Assembly (NCBI GenBank): GCA_945910715.1
Contig: CAMDZU010000003.1
Location: 1-16,448 of the forward strand
Source: an uncultured Clostridia bacterium
GTDB taxonomy: Bacteria > Bacillota > Clostridia > Oscillospirales > Ruminococcaceae
Direction: 5' to 3'
Length of the DNA stretch: 16,448 nt
The translations under genes were made by a program, and so were the position numbers. The notes beneath the pieces were generated by a model. The model had not been told where the DNA came from and made no database searches. It saw only the letters and a list, made by a program, of their open reading frames with translations. Shown one piece after another: positions 9,530 to 16,448 of the stretch (position 1 is its first letter; the number at the start of each line of letters is the position of its first letter).

Positions 9530-9535
9530 TGAATT

Positions 9536-9669
9536 AAATCTATATAAAGTGCACGGGGTTATAAGGCAAACAAAAATATTATCATCAGGCAATGCCATTG
9601 AAAGCACGGGGTTTAACAGGCTTTCAATGGCGTTTTTGACGGTCTGACCGCCGTCGGAAGGGAAGAGGA
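9536..9669 (+). promoter_or_regulatory. Structured 5' leader with possible attenuation
   Basis: The predicted leader carries two direct copies of GCACGGGGTT (9551-9560 and 9604-9613), a small palindrome CAATGCCATTG (9590-9600) overlapping the 5' arm of the terminator hairpin, the terminator itself (9594-9637), and a last small hairpin GACGG/CCGTC (9638-9642 with 9651-9655) just before the ribosome binding site. No known riboswitch consensus was recognised. The leader may control read-through into the operon. Alternatively, promoter and terminator may define an independent small RNA of about 100 nt. Confidence 0.45.
9594..9637 (+). terminator. Intrinsic terminator inside the operon leader
   Basis: A perfect 11-bp stem (GCCATTGAAAG 9594-9604 with CTTTCAATGGC 9621-9631) has a 16-nt loop and is followed by G and TTTTT (9633-9637). 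It sits 32 bases before the lipoprotein start codon and downstream of the only good promoter in the gap. No complete ORF ends just upstream, so it is placed like an attenuator or the end of a small RNA. Confidence 0.75.
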
Positions 9670-11505
9670 ATGAAGAAAATAAGATTAAGGCTTGTTTCGG
9701 CAATTACGGCTGCTGTTATGGCAATAACGGCATTTGGCGGCTGCGGAGGGAACGTGGCTTCGGAAGAGGCGGACACCATTTCCGTTTATCTCTGGAGCAC
9801 CGCTATGTATGAAAGCTTCGCTCCCTATATTCAGGAGCAGCTGCCTGACATCAACATTCAGTTTGTGGTTGGAAACAACGACCTTGATTTCTATAAATTT
9901 CTCAACGAGAACGGACAATTGCCCGACATTATCACCTCACGCAGATTTTCTCTTCACGACGCTGCGGAGCTGAAGGATCAGCTTATGGATTTATCCACCA
10001 CCGAGGAGGCAGGGGCGATTTACGAATCCTATATCGGAAACTTCACCAACACCGACGGAACAATAAACTGGCTGCCCCTTTGCGGTGAGGCGGACGGTCT
10101 TGTTGCAAACAGAGCGCTGTTTGAACAGTACGGCATTCCTATGCCAACAGACTATGACAGCCTTGTTTCAGCCTGCAAGGAATTTGAAAAGGTAGGCATA
10201 AGAGGCTTTGTGGCGGACTTTGCCTATGACTATACCTGTATGGAAATACTTCAGGGTCTTTCAATTCCCGAGATTACTTCTATGGAGGGACGTATGTGGC
10301 GCAGCAGCTACGAGGACCCTGCCGACCCAATGACAGGTCTTGACGATAAAATATGGCCCGAAGCTTTTGAGCGTATGGAAAGGTTCATTAAGGACGTGAA
10401 CATTCTCCCCGAGGATGTTGAGTACGACTATACTCCCGTTATGGATATGTTCACCGAAGGAAAGGTTGCTGTTATCCGTTCAGGCGGCTCCAACACGGTT
10501 GCTTTGCAGGAAATGGGCATAGACGCCGTATTTCTCCCCTATTTCGGACAGAACGGGGAGCAATGGCTGCTTACATATCCTGCTTTCCAGGCTGCGCTGA
10601 ACAAGGACCTTGAAAAGGACAGCGCCCGCAAGGAAAAGGCTATGCGTGTGCTTAACGTTATGCTTTCCGAGGGCAGTCAGAACAATCTTGCCAAGGGCGA
10701 GGACGTTATTACCTACAGCCGGAACGTAAATCTGGAGCTTTCGCCCCACCTTTCCAATCTCGTTCCGCTTATGCAGCAGAACCACCTTTATATCCGTATT
10801 GCCTCAAACGACTTTTTTGCCGTGTCAAAGAACGTTATAACAAAGATGATTCAGGGGGAATACGACGCAAAGCAGGCTTACGAGGCCTTTGACTCACAGC
10901 TTAGACAGCCAGAGGAAAGCACCGATGAAACGGTGCTTACAATAGACAAGACTTATTCCAACGTATTCCACAAAAACGGCGGCAACGAGGCTTATTCCGT
11001 TATGGCAAATTCCCTGCGTAATTTCTTTGAAAGCGACGTGCTTGTCGCTCCTGCATACAGCTTTACAGGCTCGGTAGTCAAGGCTGACTATACCAAAAAA
11101 ATGGTTGGCTATATGATAATGCCAAATGCGCTGACGGCATGGCAGAGTGAAATGTCGGGGGAAGAGCTCAGCGCATATCTGAAAACAGCCGTTGAGGGCA
11201 TTGAGGGCGGCTTTACGCCTTTCAACAGAGGCTCGCTGCCCGTTGTAAGCGGAATTTCTGTTGAAGTTGAGGAAAAGGACGGAAAATATATCCTTAAGAA
11301 CGTTCTTAAGGACGGAAATACAATAAAGCCTACCGATACCTTTAAGGTGACCTGCCTTAACACATATGCATACATGGCTCCTTACCTTGACGAAGAAAAC
11401 CCCGTTTTTGAGGCAGTGGAAAAGAATGTAAAAGTACACTGGACTGATTATATAGCAGAGGGCGGCACAATTGCGGAACCCGAAAATTATATTACATTGA
11501 AATAA
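9670..11505 (+). CDS. Solute-binding lipoprotein fused to a 5'-nucleotidase C-terminal-like domain (paralog 1)
   Basis: This is a membrane-tethered extracellular ligand-binding protein of 611 residues. The start is supported by AAGGG (9658-9662) 7 nt upstream and by an immediate signal peptide: basic MKKIRLR, a hydrophobic stretch, then lipobox FGGC with the lipidated Cys at 25. Residues about 36-410 match the family-1 extracellular solute-binding fold (SBP_bac_1). Shared motifs include LPDIITSRRFSLHDAA at 84-99 and WLPLCGEADG at 134-143. A polar linker follows, and about 440-575 resembles the C-terminal substrate-binding domain of 5'-nucleotidases: a YSVMANSLR start, MSGEELSAYLKTAVEG, a LPVVSGISVEVE strand, then KPTDTFKVTCLNTYA. 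The catalytic metallophosphatase domain of those enzymes is absent, so nucleotidase activity is not expected. At 611 residues it is longer than typical solute-binding proteins because of the extra domain. No transporter permease or ATPase is adjacent; a paralog and a sensor kinase follow, so a sensing role is inferred. The ligand is unknown. Confidence 0.9.
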   Translation: MKKIRLRLVSAITAAVMAITAFGGCGGNVASEEADTISVYLWSTAMYESFAPYIQEQLPDINIQFVVGNNDLDFYKFLNENGQLPDIITSRRFSLHDAAELKDQLMDLSTTEEAGAIYESYIGNFTNTDGTINWLPLCGEADGLVANRALFEQYGIPMPTDYDSLVSACKEFEKVGIRGFVADFAYDYTCMEILQGLSIPEITSMEGRMWRSSYEDPADPMTGLDDKIWPEAFERMERFIKDVNILPEDVEYDYTPVMDMFTEGKVAVIRSGGSNTVALQEMGIDAVFLPYFGQNGEQWLLTYPAFQAALNKDLEKDSARKEKAMRVLNVMLSEGSQNNLAKGEDVITYSRNVNLELSPHLSNLVPLMQQNHLYIRIASNDFFAVSKNVITKMIQGEYDAKQAYEAFDSQLRQPEESTDETVLTIDKTYSNVFHKNGGNEAYSVMANSLRNFFESDVLVAPAYSFTGSVVKADYTKKMVGYMIMPNALTAWQSEMSGEELSAYLKTAVEGIEGGFTPFNRGSLPVVSGISVEVEEKDGKYILKNVLKDGNTIKPTDTFKVTCLNTYAYMAPYLDEENPVFEAVEKNVKVHWTDYIAEGGTIAEPENYITLK

Positions 11506-11526
11506 CCGCAGACGAAAGGAAAATAA

Positions 11527-13383
11527 ATGAAGAAACGAATTATCGCCGCACTTCTGATTCTTGCAGTATTTATGGGCTTCGGGGGCTGTGGAATTTCCGA
11601 CAAGAACGACAAGGTACACATAACCATGTACCTGTGGGACAAGTCCATGACCAAGGCGCTTACTCCTTGGCTGGAGGAGCAATTCCCTGATATTGACTTC
11701 ACCTTTATCGTGGGCTACAACACCATGGACTTCTACACCGACCTTAATTCAAGGGGAGCATTGCCCGATATAATCACCTGCCGCCGCTTTTCCCTCAACG
11801 ACGCAGCCCACATGTCAGATTTGCTTATGGATTTAAGCGAAACCAACGTGGCAGGCAGCTTTTACGACAGCTACATTGAAAACAACAGGGAAACAGGCGG
11901 AGCAATACGCTGGTTGCCTATGTGCGCCGAGGTTGACGGATATGTGGCAAACGCTGATATTTTCGAGGAAAACGGCATACCTCTCCCTACAAACTATGCC
12001 GAATTTGCAGAGGCCTGCAAGCGCTTTGACCGGCTGGGCATACGCTGCTATGTGAACGACTACCGTGAGGATTATTCCTGCATGGAGGCTCTTCAGGGCT
12101 GTGCAATCCCTGAGCTTATGACAATGGAGGGAACAATGTGGCGCACCTCCTACGAAAGCGAAACCGCCGATAACCCCGTGGGACTTGACGATAATGTCTG
12201 GGTTAAGGTGTTCGAAAGCTTCGATCGTTATATGAAGGACACTATGATAAAGCCCGAGGACGTGGAAATGTCCTATGCAGTAAATAAGTCGGAGCTGCTG
12301 GAGGGCAAGGCGGCAATTATGCGTGCCACAGCCAGCGACTGCGCCGTGTTAAGACGTGACAACAGCGTCAACACCGTTATGCTGCCCTATTTCGGCGAAA
12401 CCTCCGAGGAAAACTGGCTGCTTACCTACCCCACCTGTCAGGTTGCGGTAAACAAGGACGTGGAGCAGAACAAGGCTAAATCCGACGCAGTTATGCAGGT
12501 TCTTGAGGCAATGTTCAGCGAGGAGGGTCAGCGCTGTACCGCTTCGGGCGGCGCTGTGCTCAGCTACAATAAAAACGTCAATATGGAAATAAACGACGTA
12601 TTTTCACAGGTTATGGACTGCGTAAATCATAACCGTCTTTATATGCGCCTTGCCTCAACGGAAATGTTTGCCGTTTCCAAAAACGTTGTGCAGAAAATGA
12701 TAACAGGGGAATACGGCGCAAAGGAGGCCTACGAGGACTTCAACGCACAGCTTACCCGAAAGGAAAGCAGCGAAACCCCCGAAATTGTCACCACACAGCA
12801 GACGGAGTATGCTTATGAGGTAGGCGAGCACGGCAGTCCTGCCGCTTCCGCCGCCGCAAACACTTTCCGCAGACAATGGGGCAGCGATGTTGCCATAGGC
12901 TATTCCAACTTTATAGCCGCTCCCGTTTTCAGCGGAGATTACACAAGAGAGCAGCTTAACAGATTCCTTGCAAACCGCCTTGTTTTCAGAAGCGGCGAGC
13001 TTACGGGAGCGGAGCTTAAGCGGCTTATGGAATGGCTCGTCAACGTCGGGGAGGACGGCGCTAACCCAATACGCCACCGTAATCTTATCCCTGCTGCAAG
13101 CGGAATTGAGTATCAGCTTACCGACAACGGGGACGGTACCTATACTCTCGGTGAAATAACGGTAAACGGTCAGCCTCTTGACGAAGGCAGGACCTATTCC
13201 GTAATGACGGCAGGGGACAACGATTTTATTGAATCGGACATCTACTGCGGCTGTTCCATGCCGCAGGATTTAAGCGACAAAATGAAGGTAATGGACGACA
13301 ATATCTACACGCTGTTCTGTTCCGCTTTCGAGGGCGGAAAGCAGTTTGAAGCGCCCACGGATTATGTGACCTTTATAAGATAA
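11527..13383 (+). CDS. Solute-binding lipoprotein fused to a 5'-nucleotidase C-terminal-like domain (paralog 2)
   Basis: This is a tandem paralog of the preceding gene (618 residues), alike over its full length. It starts 21 nt after the upstream stop, with AAAGGA (11515-11520) 6 nt before the ATG, so the two genes are almost certainly co-transcribed. The signal peptide MKKRIIAALLILAVFMGFGG leads to a lipobox Cys at 21. Residues about 32-410 are the family-1 solute-binding fold, with LPDIITCRRFSLNDAA at 79-94 and WLPMCAEVDG at 129-138. About 433-575 is the 5'-nucleotidase C-terminal-like domain: ASAAANTFRRQWGSDVAI, ELTGAELKRLMEWLVN, LIPAASGIEYQL, then VNGQPLDEGRTYSV. It carries 13 cysteines besides the lipid-anchor Cys, against 4 in paralog 1; these include a CGC pair near the C-terminus. 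This suggests a changed ligand, metal or disulfide chemistry after duplication. No catalytic phosphoesterase domain is present. A receptor role with the downstream kinase is inferred. Confidence 0.9.
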   Translation: MKKRIIAALLILAVFMGFGGCGISDKNDKVHITMYLWDKSMTKALTPWLEEQFPDIDFTFIVGYNTMDFYTDLNSRGALPDIITCRRFSLNDAAHMSDLLMDLSETNVAGSFYDSYIENNRETGGAIRWLPMCAEVDGYVANADIFEENGIPLPTNYAEFAEACKRFDRLGIRCYVNDYREDYSCMEALQGCAIPELMTMEGTMWRTSYESETADNPVGLDDNVWVKVFESFDRYMKDTMIKPEDVEMSYAVNKSELLEGKAAIMRATASDCAVLRRDNSVNTVMLPYFGETSEENWLLTYPTCQVAVNKDVEQNKAKSDAVMQVLEAMFSEEGQRCTASGGAVLSYNKNVNMEINDVFSQVMDCVNHNRLYMRLASTEMFAVSKNVVQKMITGEYGAKEAYEDFNAQLTRKESSETPEIVTTQQTEYAYEVGEHGSPAASAAANTFRRQWGSDVAIGYSNFIAAPVFSGDYTREQLNRFLANRLVFRSGELTGAELKRLMEWLVNVGEDGANPIRHRNLIPAASGIEYQLTDNGDGTYTLGEITVNGQPLDEGRTYSVMTAGDNDFIESDIYCGCSMPQDLSDKMKVMDDNIYTLFCSAFEGGKQFEAPTDYVTFIR

Positions 13384-13422
13384 AAGCAATATGGAATTTC
13401 TTATTTTAAGGAGAATAGGCAA

Positions 13423-16344
13423 ATGAAAAAACGTGTTATTTCTGTTCTTGCATTAGCGGCAGTTTTTATTGTGGTTGCTGCGGCAAGCTCATTCTATTAC
13501 TCCTTTGTATCCGAAACCATTTATTCGGAGAGCGTTTCTCATCTTACCGAAATTTATCACCAGTCACAGCAATCCCTTTACTATGCCGTAAGCAAGAACT
13601 TTACTCACATGCATCTGTGGTCGGACTATCTTCGGGACGTTTCGGACGAGGACGAAATTACGGATTTTATCAGCCATGCCAAGGAGGAAACGGGCTTTAC
13701 CGATTTCTATTTCGTTTCCCGTGAGGGGAACTATCTTACGGCAGAGGGGGAAACGGGCTATCTTGACCTTAAGGACGACCTGCCCGAGCTGATACTCAAC
13801 GGCAGGGATATTGTTGTAAATGCCGTTGTGCCGGGGCAGCCCCAGATAATGGTTTTTGCTGCGCCTGCCGACAAGAACAGCTTCAGGGGCTTCAGCTACG
13901 AGGCTGTCGCCGTAAGCTTCAATAACGAGGATCTTGTCAACACGCTGAAAATATCCGCCTTTGACGGCAGAGCCAGCAGCTATGCAATTCATCCCGACGG
14001 ACGTGTTGTAATAGACAATTCCGCCGAAAAGCAGCAGGACGTTTACAACTTCCTTGCTATGCTGAGAAAATATTCGGATATGACCGAGGAGGAGATAAAC
14101 GCTCTTCAGGAAAATTTACGCAAGGGCATTCCGGGAGCGGATATTATCCGCTTGGGAGATACAAGCTACTACTTTATATACGAGCCAGCCGAATTTGAGG
14201 ACTGGACCCTTATCGGACTTGTTCCTGCAGGGCTTGTAAACGCAAGCATAAACAGCCTCCAGTGGAGCACCCTGCTGCTTGCCGCAGGAATCGCAATAGG
14301 CGTTGCGGCGCTGGCTCTGGCGGTAATCATAAGACGCAATCAGCTTCAGCTGAAAAAGAAGGATACTGAAATTCTGCTCCGTGACGAGCTGTTTTCAAAG
14401 CTGTCCGTAAACGTTGACGACGTTTTCCTTATGCTTGACGCTGAAACCTTCCGTGTGGACTACATCAGCCCCAACATTGAAAAGCTTTTCGGCATCAGCG
14501 AAAAGCAGGCCCGTGCTAATATCCGTGAGCTTGACCGCCTTGTGGGAAAAGGGGACACGGTGCATATTCTGGATCAGCTGCCTGCAATTATTCCGGGCGA
14601 GCAGGGCGAATGGGACAGGGAGTATATTCACCTGAAAACAGGGGAAATGCGCTGGTTCCACGTTATTGCACTTTGCAGCTACGTTCAGGACGAGAAAAAA
14701 TATATTCTTGTAATGTCCGACCGTACAAGGGACAAGAAGATAAATCAGGCTCTTGAGGACGCAGTAAATGCCGCCCAGAGCGCAAACAGGGCAAAGAGCA
14801 CCTTCCTCACCAATATGTCCCACGATATCCGAACGCCAATGAACGCCATTATCGGCTTTACCACCCTTGCAAGCGCCAATATAGGCAACGATGAGAAGAT
14901 AAAGGACTACCTTTCAAAAATTCTTTCCTCGGGCAATCATCTGCTTTCGCTGATAAACGACGTACTCGACATGAGCCGTATCGAAAGCGGAAAAATTCAT
15001 CTTGAGGAAACGGAAGTCAACCTATCGGATATTCTCCACGACCTTAAAACTATTGTAAGCGGACAGATTCACGCAAAGCAGCTTGAGCTGTATATGGACA
15101 CTTTGGACGTAATGGACGAGGACGTTTTCTGTGACAAGATACGTCTTAATCAGGTGCTGCTCAATCTCCTTTCCAATGCTGTAAAGTTTACCGCTCCCGG
15201 CGGCACGGTTTCGGTACGCATTTCACAGCTCCCCGCCAAATCCGCAGGCAAGGGACTGTACGAGCTGAGAATAAAGGACACGGGTATCGGAATGAGCGAG
15301 GATTTCGTGGAGCGTATCTTCAATCCATTCGAGCGTGAGCGCACCTCCACCGTAAGCAGAATACAGGGCACAGGTCTTGGTATGTCCATTGCAAAGAACA
15401 TTATTGACATGATGGGCGGCACTATTGAGGTACATTCCGAAAAGGGCAAGGGCACGGAATTTGTTATCCGTGTTGAATTAAGGCTCCGGTCCGAGCACAA
15501 AGCGGTTGAAAAAATCACGGAGCTGGAGGGACTTAAGGCTCTTGTTGTGGACGACGATTTCAACACCTGCGACAGTGTGACAAAAATGCTGCTTCGTGTG
15601 GGAATGAGATCGGAATGGACTGTTTCGGGCAAGGAGGCAGTGCTCCGAGCAAGACAGGCTATCGAGGTAAACGACGCATTTCACGCATACATTATCGACT
15701 GGCGGCTGCCCGATATGAACGGTATCGAGGTAACAAGACAGATACGCAGTCTTGGGGACCATACGCCTATAATTATCCTTACCGCCTACGACTGGACGGA
15801 TATTGAGGTTGAGGCAAGGGCGGCAGGCGTTACCGCCTTCTGCTCAAAGCCGATGTTTATGTCCGACCTGCGTGAATCTCTGCTTAACGCTTTGGGAAAA
15901 CAGCAGACCAACGAGGAACAGGTACTTCCCGTTACCGAAGAAACACGCAATTTCAAGGGCAAGCGGCTGCTGCTTGTTGAGGATAACGAGCTTAACCGAG
16001 AAATTGCCTATGAAATACTGAAGGAGTACGGCTTTGTTGTTGATATGGCGGAAAACGGTCAGCTTGCGCTGGACGCAATCTGCGCTTCAAAGGATTTCCG
16101 CTACGACCTTGTGCTTATGGATATTCAGATGCCCGTTATGGACGGCTACGAGGCAACAAGGCGCATAAGAGCCCTTGAGGACAAGGTCCTTGCGGAAACG
16201 CCTATTGTGGCAATGACTGCAAACGCCTTTGACGAGGACCGCAGAGCCGCCGCAGATGCAGGCATGAACGGCTTTATCTCCAAGCCTATCAATATGGAGG
16301 AGGTAATCCGGGCGCTTTTCGGCGTTTTCGGAAAGGAACAGTAA
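13423..16344 (+). CDS. Membrane hybrid histidine kinase (sensor-PAS-HisKA-HATPase-REC-REC)
   Basis: This is a 973-residue membrane sensor kinase. The start is set by AAGGAG (13408-13413) 9 nt upstream; it begins 39 nt after the lipoprotein stop, so it belongs to the same operon. TM1 is about 5-28, an extracytoplasmic Cache-like sensor region spans about 30-280, and TM2 is about 282-303. A PAS domain covers about 327-440. The dimerisation/phosphoacceptor box is SHDIRTPMNAIIGF with His467. The ATPase domain has the N-box (N585 in LLSNAVKFT), DTGIGM (D619) and GTGLGM (649-654). Receiver 1 (about 704-823) keeps D711/D712, phospho-Asp D759, T787 and K809. Receiver 2 (about 847-968) keeps E853/D854, phospho-Asp D900, T932 and K954. 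All key residues for autophosphorylation and phosphotransfer are present. There is no Hpt domain and no DNA-binding or cyclic-di-GMP output domain, so another protein must complete the relay. The upstream lipoproteins are the obvious candidates to supply its ligand input. Confidence 0.95.
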   Translation: MKKRVISVLALAAVFIVVAAASSFYYSFVSETIYSESVSHLTEIYHQSQQSLYYAVSKNFTHMHLWSDYLRDVSDEDEITDFISHAKEETGFTDFYFVSREGNYLTAEGETGYLDLKDDLPELILNGRDIVVNAVVPGQPQIMVFAAPADKNSFRGFSYEAVAVSFNNEDLVNTLKISAFDGRASSYAIHPDGRVVIDNSAEKQQDVYNFLAMLRKYSDMTEEEINALQENLRKGIPGADIIRLGDTSYYFIYEPAEFEDWTLIGLVPAGLVNASINSLQWSTLLLAAGIAIGVAALALAVIIRRNQLQLKKKDTEILLRDELFSKLSVNVDDVFLMLDAETFRVDYISPNIEKLFGISEKQARANIRELDRLVGKGDTVHILDQLPAIIPGEQGEWDREYIHLKTGEMRWFHVIALCSYVQDEKKYILVMSDRTRDKKINQALEDAVNAAQSANRAKSTFLTNMSHDIRTPMNAIIGFTTLASANIGNDEKIKDYLSKILSSGNHLLSLINDVLDMSRIESGKIHLEETEVNLSDILHDLKTIVSGQIHAKQLELYMDTLDVMDEDVFCDKIRLNQVLLNLLSNAVKFTAPGGTVSVRISQLPAKSAGKGLYELRIKDTGIGMSEDFVERIFNPFERERTSTVSRIQGTGLGMSIAKNIIDMMGGTIEVHSEKGKGTEFVIRVELRLRSEHKAVEKITELEGLKALVVDDDFNTCDSVTKMLLRVGMRSEWTVSGKEAVLRARQAIEVNDAFHAYIIDWRLPDMNGIEVTRQIRSLGDHTPIIILTAYDWTDIEVEARAAGVTAFCSKPMFMSDLRESLLNALGKQQTNEEQVLPVTEETRNFKGKRLLLVEDNELNREIAYEILKEYGFVVDMAENGQLALDAICASKDFRYDLVLMDIQMPVMDGYEATRRIRALEDKVLAETPIVAMTANAFDEDRRAAADAGMNGFISKPINMEEVIRALFGVFGKEQ

Positions 16345-16348
16345 AAAT

Positions 16349-16373
16349 AAACCGCCTTGTTGAAAGGCGGTTT
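16349..16373 (+). terminator. Possible terminator of the kinase operon
   Basis: A 10-bp stem (AAACCGCCTT 16349-16358 with AAGGCGGTTT 16364-16373) with a 5-nt loop starts 5 bases after the kinase stop codon. The T-tract is only three bases long, all within the stem, so termination may be partial. Its last two bases are shared with the next hairpin, so the two cannot be fully formed at once. Confidence 0.5.
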
Positions 16374-16408
16374 GAGCTTGTCGAAAAAGTATTTTTCGAC
16401 AAGCTCAA
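16372..16408. repeat. Long perfect palindrome with a 3-nt loop
   Basis: A 17-bp perfect stem (16372-16388 with 16392-16408) has loop GTA. It has the same architecture as the hairpins of the 9226-9412 element (long perfect stem, 3-nt loop, abutting another hairpin), so it may be the left part of a related element cut by the window edge. It has no T-tract after it and is not a convincing + strand terminator. Nothing further is recognised in 16409-16448. Confidence 0.55.
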
Positions 16409-16448
16409 GACTTCGAGAAACACACGCAGACAAGGAAACGCTCCCGAC

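Noticed and set aside
9551..9632. Cyclic-di-GMP riboswitch, suggested by AAGGCAAAC and a following GCC before a terminator.
   Set aside because: The conserved GACGCAAAGCC segment, the tetraloop-bearing stem and the second helix of that class are missing or do not pair.
9506..9703. Minus-strand 65-codon frame in the intergenic region.
   Set aside because: It covers the plus-strand promoter, leader terminator and ribosome binding site, has no recognisable product, and its apparent protein is explained by those elements.
9670..13383. Standard ABC sugar-uptake operon based on two solute-binding proteins.
   Set aside because: No permease or ATPase gene is present, and the operon continues straight into a sensor kinase.

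Overview
The window looks like a chromosomal segment from a Gram-positive gut-type Clostridia, most likely a Ruminococcus-like member of the Oscillospiraceae. This is inferred from the moderate base composition by eye, strong purine-rich ribosome binding sites, lipoprotein signals with a Gly-Gly-Cys cleavage site, a giant GLUG-type repeat protein, and a family-1 solute-binding protein / hybrid kinase arrangement common in that group. No 16S rRNA or other taxonomic marker is present, so the assignment is tentative.

Layout. (1) Bases 1-9171 hold the 3' part of a giant surface or secreted protein (at least 3053 residues in the window, frame open at the left edge). Most of it is GGxxG-marked beta-solenoid repeat, followed by a non-repetitive C-terminal region of about 700 residues. 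A strong intrinsic terminator follows at 9178-9217. (2) Bases 9218-9669 are non-coding but highly structured. A compound palindromic element of about 187 bp (9226-9412) has terminal inverted repeats and six 3-nt-loop hairpins. After it come a sigma70-type promoter (9501-9529) and a transcribed leader with an intrinsic terminator hairpin (9594-9637) before the next gene. (3) Bases 9670-16344 are a compact three-gene operon on the + strand: two tandem paralogous lipoproteins, then a 973-residue hybrid histidine kinase. (4) Bases 16345-16448 hold a hairpin that may terminate the operon, immediately followed by a 17-bp stem with a 3-nt loop.

How the genes may work together. Each lipoprotein combines a family-1 extracellular solute-binding fold with a C-terminal domain resembling the substrate-binding domain of 5'-nucleotidases, but without the catalytic metallophosphatase domain. 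No ABC permease or ATPase is encoded nearby; the next gene is a kinase with an extracytoplasmic sensor domain, a PAS domain, a histidine kinase core and two receiver domains. The simplest reading is a ligand-sensing module: two tethered binding proteins report to a hybrid kinase, whose phosphoryl group must leave through an Hpt protein or output regulator encoded elsewhere. The leader terminator suggests the operon is regulated after transcription starts. The giant protein lies in a separate transcription unit, and any functional link to the operon is unproven.
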